A DNA stretch of 64,000 nt. Origin: an uncultured Atopobium sp. (GTDB taxonomy: Bacteria > Actinomycetota > Coriobacteriia > Coriobacteriales > Atopobiaceae). Positions 58,733-64,000 of this stretch are shown here, piece after piece; the first letter of the stretch is position 1, and every line of letters starts with the position of its first letter. The stretch is from the NCBI GenBank assembly GCA_938028565.1, contig CALIZS010000004.1:114755-178754 (forward strand). The letters run 5' to 3'. The position numbers and the translations under genes were made by a program. The notes beneath the pieces are model-generated. The model saw nothing but the letters and a program-made list of their open reading frames with translations, was not told the DNA's origin and searched no databases.

Positions 58733-59662
58733 TTATTCCGCCTCTTTCTGTGTTTCATCGGGCGTATGGGTTAGCGATAATAGCGTCTGCTGGACGTCTT
58801 GGAGCGCATTTTGAGACAAGTTAAATTCTTCAAGGTCTAGCTCATCATCAGAAAGTTCTTCTAGTTCCAAAAGAACCGACTCATCAAGCTGATACGAATC
58901 AGCACCTTCTATATGCTCAATTTCAATCTCGCCAAAGATGACGTCTTGTTGAACGCGTACAAGACCACGCTTAAAGAGCTCAAGCACTGCAAGAAAATTT
59001 GCAACCACAATTTCTGGCGTGTCTTGTCCGTCTAAAAGTTCTGAGAACGTCACCTTGCCCTTAGAGCGCGTGAGTCGGTCCACAGAAGCTACCGTCAGGG
59101 CCACTGGGAGCCTTTTTGGTGCCACATGTTCTGCTTCAAGCAAGAATGTCTCACGTTTTGAGTCGATGTCCGCACAGATGACGGCAAGGCTTCTGAGGGT
59201 AATGCCCTCAAGATAGTCTGGCATGAGGTTCAAGAAATCAGGATCTGGACCCACTGAGCGTGGGAACATGTACGACTCTGCCTCCATGCGGCTACCCAGC
59301 GCAGCACCCGCATTTCTGAACTGCTTATAGGCAATAAGGCGAGCAATCAGTACTTCTCGCGCCTCATCAGGAGAAAGCCCGTCCAACTCGTCATCATACT
59401 CATCTTCATCGTATGAGCTTTTGAGTGAAACGTCTTGAGGCACCAAGGCATGAGCTTTCATGTCCAGAAGTGTTGACGCAACAAGGACAAAGTCACTGGC
59501 AACGTCTAGGTCAAGCTCTTCCATGGCGTCAACTTCTGCCAGGTACTGATCTGCAACCTCAGAGATAGAAATAGAGCCGATGGCAACTTTTTGCCTACTT
59601 ACTAGCTGAAGTAGCAGATCAAATGGGCCAGAATATGTTGCAGTGTTTACTTTGTACGACAT
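58733..59662 (-). CDS. scpA: Segregation and condensation protein A
   Basis: 309 residues. The kleisin subunit of the Smc condensin. The N-terminal helix (ATYSGPFDLLLQLVSRQKVAI, about 8-28, contacts Smc) and the ScpA core (DFVLVASTLLDMKAHALVPQ) are typical, and a C-terminal winged helix (about 215-260) follows an acidic stretch. It starts on the last nucleotide of the M50 protease gene. Confidence 0.95.
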   Translation of the reverse strand: MSYKVNTATYSGPFDLLLQLVSRQKVAIGSISISEVADQYLAEVDAMEELDLDVASDFVLVASTLLDMKAHALVPQDVSLKSSYDEDEYDDELDGLSPDEAREVLIARLIAYKQFRNAGAALGSRMEAESYMFPRSVGPDPDFLNLMPDYLEGITLRSLAVICADIDSKRETFLLEAEHVAPKRLPVALTVASVDRLTRSKGKVTFSELLDGQDTPEIVVANFLAVLELFKRGLVRVQQDVIFGEIEIEHIEGADSYQLDESVLLELEELSDDELDLEEFNLSQNALQDVQQTLLSLTHTPDETQKEAE

Positions 59663-60342
59663 TAGATGATTCTCGCAAGCAGGCTCAAAATGACGTTAGA
59701 AATGCCCCCAATAATGGACGAGAAAAAGCCAGGCGCAAAGAACATGAGTCCCACTACGGCAATCATACAGTAAGGCTCAATGGCGTAGAACTTTTGACGG
59801 TTTTTCTCGCCAAGAAAATATAACAGCAGCTTAGAGCCGTCCAAAGGTGGAATTGGCAGCATGTTAAAGACTGCCAGGCTTACGTTAATCTGAATGTAGA
59901 AGATTACCAGCGAAGAAACGTAGTACATTACCAGCGGATTGAGTACCGCACCAAATGCAACAGCTAGCGCGTTGAGCAAACGCAATAAGAGCGCGCCGAG
60001 AAAGGCCTGCAAAATGTTAGACGATGGACCTGCGAGTGCTACAAGAATCTCGTCACGACGACGATCTTTGAGGTAGTTGGGGTTATAGGGAACAGGCTTT
60101 GCGTAACCAAAGCTAGGACCACCCATCAATACCAACATAAATGGCAAAAGAACCGTACCAAATAGGTCAATGTGTGCGAGCGGATTGAGCGTCAAACGGC
60201 CAGACATTTTGGCGGTAGGGTCTCCGCATTTGTAAGCCACAAAGCCATGCGCAACCTCGTGAACCACAATGGCAAAGATTACCAGTGCAAATTCAGCAAG
60301 CGTTGTCAAAAGCGATGGAACTGATGTTAAAGCAGTTGGCAC
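59662..60342 (-). CDS. Site-2 protease family (M50) membrane metallopeptidase
   Basis: 226 residues with four to six membrane helices. Zinc site HEVAHG (HExxH, about 27) and the third ligand in NxxPIPPLDG (MLPIPPLDGSKL, about 168) are present. Together these place it in the M50/SpoIVFB-like group that cleaves membrane-embedded proteins. Substrate unknown; the linkage with scpA is widespread in Gram-positives and may be just position. Confidence 0.92.
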   Translation of the reverse strand: MPTALTSVPSLLTTLAEFALVIFAIVVHEVAHGFVAYKCGDPTAKMSGRLTLNPLAHIDLFGTVLLPFMLVLMGGPSFGYAKPVPYNPNYLKDRRRDEILVALAGPSSNILQAFLGALLLRLLNALAVAFGAVLNPLVMYYVSSLVIFYIQINVSLAVFNMLPIPPLDGSKLLLYFLGEKNRQKFYAIEPYCMIAVVGLMFFAPGFFSSIIGGISNVILSLLARII

Positions 60343-60438
60343 AACAATCCTTATCTCAACATCTGCAAAAACCGTGCAGACAGATACTTACGTAAGCTTC
60401 AATTACCTAATAATTTTACCCAAGATTGGCAAAACTAC

Positions 60439-62457
60439 CTACTCGTCAATGTCTGCTTCCATTTTTTCTGAAAGCTCCAACCATTCAGCCTCAAGAGCAG
60501 GAATCTTTTTAGAAAGTGCCTGGTATTCAGCCATACACTCATCAAATTTTTGAGGATCGTTATAGAGCGCCTCGTCGGCCATAAGCGTCATGAGCTCATC
60601 GTATCGTTTATGCGCAGGAGTCAGCGCTGCCTCAACCTCGTCCAGACGCTTCTTGGTCTCTCTGAGCGCACGACTTCTACGATTGCGCTCCTCAGCCTCA
60701 GCTCTTCTCTGCTCCTTAGTCTTCACATTGCGAGAAGATCCTGCAGCTTGACCTGCCTCTGGACCAGCGTTCTTAACCGCTCTTGCACCCGAAGTTCCAT
60801 ACGAGGATACCGTTTTGCTCGACGTCTCCCCCTGAGCTGCTGCTTGGAGCTCTGCAAGCTTAAAGAGGAAGTAATCGTAGTCACCGTCATAGACCGTAAC
60901 CTTGTGGTCGCGAACATCCACAACCTTGTTAGCTACAGCTCTGACCAGGTGCTCATCGTGACTGATTAAGATGATGGTTCCGGGGAAGTCAACAAGCGCC
61001 TTCTCTAGAACGTCAACAGAATCAATGTCTAAATGGTTAGTTGGCTCATCCAGAAGTAAAAGTGGATCTGGAGAGACCAGCATCTTAGCAAGTGCCAGAC
61101 GAGCGCGCTCGCCACCAGAAAGCACATTTACGCGTTTCTCAACGTCATCGCCATGGAAAAGGAAGGCTCCAAGCAATCTACGCTCTTCAGAAGTAGTCCA
61201 GCCAGCAGCAACGGTATCAAGCTCTGCAAGTACCGTATTTGCAGGATTGAGCTCTTCAAGCTGGTGCTGTGCATAATAGGCTTCAGTGACGTTTTGACCC
61301 AGGCTAATCTGTCCCGCATCTGGCTTAAGTTTGCCAGCAATAAGCTTCATAAGGGTAGATTTACCGGCACCGTTAGGGCCAACAAGCGCAACGTGATCTC
61401 CGCGATACAGCTTTAAATCAACGTTGTCATAGACAAAGTTATCCTCGTACGATTTGGCCACGCCCTCAAGAGAGATGACGGTATCTCCGGTACGAGGAGG
61501 TTCTGGGAACCTAAAATGCATGTGATGAGATTGCTCTGGAAGAACTACCAGTTCTTCACGGATCTTCTCGACCTTTGCCACGCGCTCTTGAACCTGTTTT
61601 GCCTTGGTAGGCTTATACCTAAATCGCTCAATGAAGGTCTCCATGTGAGCAATGTCGCGCTCTTGAGCTGCACGTTTAGCACGGAGCTGCTCAAGATTTT
61701 CTTCTCGCTGATGAAGATAGCCGGAATAATTGCCGGTATAGGTTACGAGCATACGATTCTCAAGCGCCGCCACATGCGTTACGCATGCATCCATAAACGA
61801 GCGGTCGTGACTTACCAGCAAGACCGTACCGTCATATGACGATAAGAACCTCTCAAGCCACTGGACAGATTCCAAGTCCAAGTAGTTAGTAGGCTCGTCC
61901 AGAAGAAGAACATCAGGACGACGCAGAAGCAGTTTTGACAAAGAGATACGCATCTGCCAGCCGCCCGAGAACTCTTTAGCTGGCTTATCAAAGTCTTCAA
62001 CGGGAAAACCCAGGCCTGCAAGAATCTGGCGAGCTCTACTTTCAAGCTCATAGCCACCAAGACGCTCGAAGCGCTCCATAGCATGAGCGTAGTCTTCAAG
62101 ATACTTATTGAGCGTTGTACCTTCGGGAGTTTCGGCAATTTTGATTGAAAGGTCGTTAACCTTTCTCTCCCACTGTTTAATCTCATGGGCAGACTCGATA
62201 ACCTCGTTGAGGGCAGTTCTATCCCCCATAAGCTCTGTCTCTTGCTCAAGATATCCAAGGGTAGCGTCTTTTGCAAAGGTAACAGTTCCCTCATCGGCAG
62301 ACTCTAAGCCCATGATGATCTTTAGAAGCGTAGTCTTACCAGCACCATTAGGACCAACTAAAGCCCAACGCTCTCCCGCATTGAGCTGAAGTGTTGCATT
62401 TGAATAAAGAACTCTGCCGCCAAATGACTTTGAAATCTTATCCGCAAGAGCAATCAA
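60439..62457 (-). CDS. ABC-F family ATPase
   Basis: 672 residues, no membrane segments. Two ABC domains, with GPNGAGKTTLLKI, SGGWQMRISLSKLLL, LLLDEPTNYLD and GPNGAGKSTLMKL, LSGGERARLALAKML, LLLDEPTNHLD. Both Walker B Glu are present. A linker near 235-300 (the P-site tRNA interaction motif, charged and helical) and a C-terminal coiled coil (about 575-670) fit a translational ABC-F protein of the YdiF/YfmR kind. Whether it protects the ribosome from drugs or rescues stalled ribosomes cannot be told. Confidence 0.92.
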   Translation of the reverse strand: MIALADKISKSFGGRVLYSNATLQLNAGERWALVGPNGAGKTTLLKIIMGLESADEGTVTFAKDATLGYLEQETELMGDRTALNEVIESAHEIKQWERKVNDLSIKIAETPEGTTLNKYLEDYAHAMERFERLGGYELESRARQILAGLGFPVEDFDKPAKEFSGGWQMRISLSKLLLRRPDVLLLDEPTNYLDLESVQWLERFLSSYDGTVLLVSHDRSFMDACVTHVAALENRMLVTYTGNYSGYLHQREENLEQLRAKRAAQERDIAHMETFIERFRYKPTKAKQVQERVAKVEKIREELVVLPEQSHHMHFRFPEPPRTGDTVISLEGVAKSYEDNFVYDNVDLKLYRGDHVALVGPNGAGKSTLMKLIAGKLKPDAGQISLGQNVTEAYYAQHQLEELNPANTVLAELDTVAAGWTTSEERRLLGAFLFHGDDVEKRVNVLSGGERARLALAKMLVSPDPLLLLDEPTNHLDIDSVDVLEKALVDFPGTIILISHDEHLVRAVANKVVDVRDHKVTVYDGDYDYFLFKLAELQAAAQGETSSKTVSSYGTSGARAVKNAGPEAGQAAGSSRNVKTKEQRRAEAEERNRRSRALRETKKRLDEVEAALTPAHKRYDELMTLMADEALYNDPQKFDECMAEYQALSKKIPALEAEWLELSEKMEADIDE

Positions 62458-62551
62458 GTGAACTCCTCATACATATCTGAACTGGATAAGTATAAGTCAT
62501 TCACTTGATTTACGTGCAAAATTATGTAAATGAAACCAGGCTTGTGAAGAT

Positions 62552-63949
62552 TTATTGACGCTTCATATGAAGGAAAAAAGCAGCGCCAGCAACAACAACA
62601 GTTGCACCAGCAACGCCAATAATCAAAGGAAGCGTAAGCGCATTGTCACCGGTATTTGGAAGAACGGACTTCTTAACCTTCTTAGCCTTTGGAGCCTCTG
62701 GCTGAGGCTGTGGCTGAGGTTCTGATGCTGGCGTTTCTGGTTTACGGTTTACAAACGTAACAGTAGCTGTTTCATTAGAACCAGTAATTTTACCAACCTG
62801 AGGGTTTGGATCATCAATAGTGTAACCATCCAGAGTGGTTAGCTGTGTAATAGTAGATTCTCTTTCAACAAGATAATCAGGAATAATTACGGTGCCATCA
62901 GGACCAGTTGTGAGAAGGTAATTCTCATCTTCATCTCTCTCCAACTCACCCGTCTGAGTGTATGGTACGCCAGGTCTTGGCGGAGTCTGAGTCATAGCAC
63001 GAGGGGCATCTGTTCCAGGTAAATACGCTGGATCAAAAGTACTAGAACCGCCATCAGAAGGAGGACATGCTGGAGAAGGAAGTCCACCAGCCAATTCATT
63101 AGCAGGAGTAGCAATTAGAGTTGCTCCAGGAATGGGATTTCCAAACTGGTCTACTACCCTTACAACAATGTTACCGCGTCTTGAATGAAGCATGATAGAC
63201 GCACGTGTCTCTTCTTCAAATAATCGAGTACCCGCATTATAAGGGAATGTTACTCCATGAAGAGCAACCATGCCATTAATGCTACTTGGGGTGCATGCAG
63301 AAACAGAATCAATCATTACAGCATCGGAATTATAAGCGAGTTTAGTAGGATAATTTTTTGGAATAACTGTATAACTTCCTGTTACAGGAACCAACACACT
63401 TTGACCACCCTGAACTCCTGAAGCAATTCTATTTCCAAACTCATCCTCAATATCAAATGTTATATCAGAAATAAATTTTGACGGCGAGTTAAAAGGGGCT
63501 CCATAAATCTCACCGTTCACATAAAGTCTTCCCATAATGTGAACATTTTCAAGATTGATAGTTTGGTGGTCATTGTTTCCAGCAGCAATACCTGAGAAAG
63601 TTACAGTTTTAGCCGTGTGATCAATAACATATCCAGCTTTGAACTTTGTCTGTTCAACCTTATAAGTTCCGTCAGGAAGGCTAATCTGAACTCTACCGTT
63701 TGCGTCAGTAACTTGCTCCGCTACAACAGAGCCAGTCGCCGTATCAGTTACTGTAATTGTTACACCATCAACAGGTTTACCATAATAGTCATTAGTAACA
63801 TTTACCGTATCAGTAACTTTTACCTTATCAGTAACATTTACCGTAAGCTGATTGTCCCCTGCTGCAAGCGCAAGCTTTGGAGCTCCAATGACAATTACGC
63901 AGCGTAATGCAACTAAAATTGACGCTGCTACACACTTAAACTTTTTTAC
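62552..63949 (-). CDS. LPXTG-anchored surface protein, start codon apparently lost
   Basis: The frame is open from a stop at 63986-63988 to the end at 62552. From the codon at 63947-63949 it gives 465 residues: a signal peptide (KKFKCVAASILVALRCVIVI, end near LALAA), a prealbumin/Cna-B-like domain (about 50-130, VNVTDKVKV and DGTYKVEQTKF), more Ig-like segments, a Pro/Glu-rich linker (about 405-430) and a sorting signal LPNTG with membrane helix and KRQ tail. It is a cell-wall-anchored adhesin or pilin-type protein. GGAAGG (63956-63961) stands 6 nt before GTA (63947-63949), where ATG or GTG would be expected. No in-frame ATG, GTG or TTG exists upstream of the signal peptide; the next is ATG at 63535, which drops the signal. 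Confidence 0.8.
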   Translation of the reverse strand, partial: VKKFKCVAASILVALRCVIVIGAPKLALAAGDNQLTVNVTDKVKVTDTVNVTNDYYGKPVDGVTITVTDTATGSVVAEQVTDANGRVQISLPDGTYKVEQTKFKAGYVIDHTAKTVTFSGIAAGNNDHQTINLENVHIMGRLYVNGEIYGAPFNSPSKFISDITFDIEDEFGNRIASGVQGGQSVLVPVTGSYTVIPKNYPTKLAYNSDAVMIDSVSACTPSSINGMVALHGVTFPYNAGTRLFEEETRASIMLHSRRGNIVVRVVDQFGNPIPGATLIATPANELAGGLPSPACPPSDGGSSTFDPAYLPGTDAPRAMTQTPPRPGVPYTQTGELERDEDENYLLTTGPDGTVIIPDYLVERESTITQLTTLDGYTIDDPNPQVGKITGSNETATVTFVNRKPETPASEPQPQPQPEAPKAKKVKKSVLPNTGDNALTLPLIIGVAGATVVVAGAAFFLHMKRQ

Positions 63950-64000
63950 TTCAAACCTTCCAAATCCATTAAGGATTACAATTGTCTAATTCAAATGATA

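Overview
The window looks like a Coriobacteriia chromosome (Actinomycetota), most like the Atopobium/Lancefieldella group of oral anaerobes. The genus is inferred from gene content and moderate-to-low G+C, not from a search. Actinobacterial linkages include lexA divergent from a LysM gene followed by nrdR, an FHA protein next to an FtsR-like MerR regulator, and scpA-scpB-rluB-cmk/plsC-ispH-der in one long run. Sortase anchoring, RNase Y, SpoVS, H2O-type NADH oxidase and hybrid cluster protein fit an anaerobic, Gram-positive-type cell.

Layout. 1-6.6 kb (+): RNase Y (5' end cut by the window), a GHKL ATPase, SpoVS, MiaB, MiaA and HflX, a translation/RNA-maintenance run. HflX carries an apparent +1 frameshift just after its proper start codon. 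6.5-12.1 kb: an acyltransferase-like membrane protein, LexA, an SOS-controlled LysM division inhibitor, NrdR, dUTPase, a purine permease and thioredoxin reductase. 12.1-15.1 kb: accessory region with an acetyltransferase, a methyltransferase, a YafQ/DinJ-type toxin-antitoxin pair and a VOC-family remnant. 15.1-26 kb (mostly -): ClC antiporter, NlpC/P60 hydrolase, Apt, FtsR-like regulator, FHA protein, RidA, GcvT-like protein, D-Ala-D-Ala carboxypeptidase, phospholipid synthase, M20 peptidase; then a HAD phosphatase (+). 26-37 kb: two methyltransferases, NADH oxidase, a Sau3AI-type (GATC) restriction-modification pair, Hcp with a divergent Crp/Fnr regulator, MsrA, a hairpin-rich gap, a lipoprotein, an MGMT-like protein and tRNA-Pro(GGG). 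37.1-39.2 kb: a foreign-looking three-gene cassette (MarR regulator plus two radical-SAM-type proteins, the 'radical SAM mobile pair'). 39.3-62.5 kb (all -): a heterodimeric ABC exporter, ABC-F protein, endonuclease IV, CoaBC, zinc-ribbon protein, cysteine desulfurase, Rpe, GpsA, PlsY, Der, a DUF512/radical-SAM-like protein, IspH, a Cmk-PlsC fusion, a phosphatase, RluB, ScpB, ScpA, an M50 protease and a second ABC-F protein. 62.5-64 kb (-): an LPXTG surface protein without an ordinary in-frame start codon.

How the parts work together. The lexA/LysM intergenic region holds two near-consensus promoters and four LexA-box-like sites, so the LysM protein is best read as the SOS checkpoint that delays division after DNA damage. 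The long minus-strand operons combine DNA repair, cofactor, phospholipid and chromosome-segregation functions. The likeliest places for under-described biology are the radical-SAM pair cassette, the multi-hairpin element at 35.29-35.75 kb, and an over-represented octamer (GGCGAGAA) scattered through the chromosome-like parts of the window.
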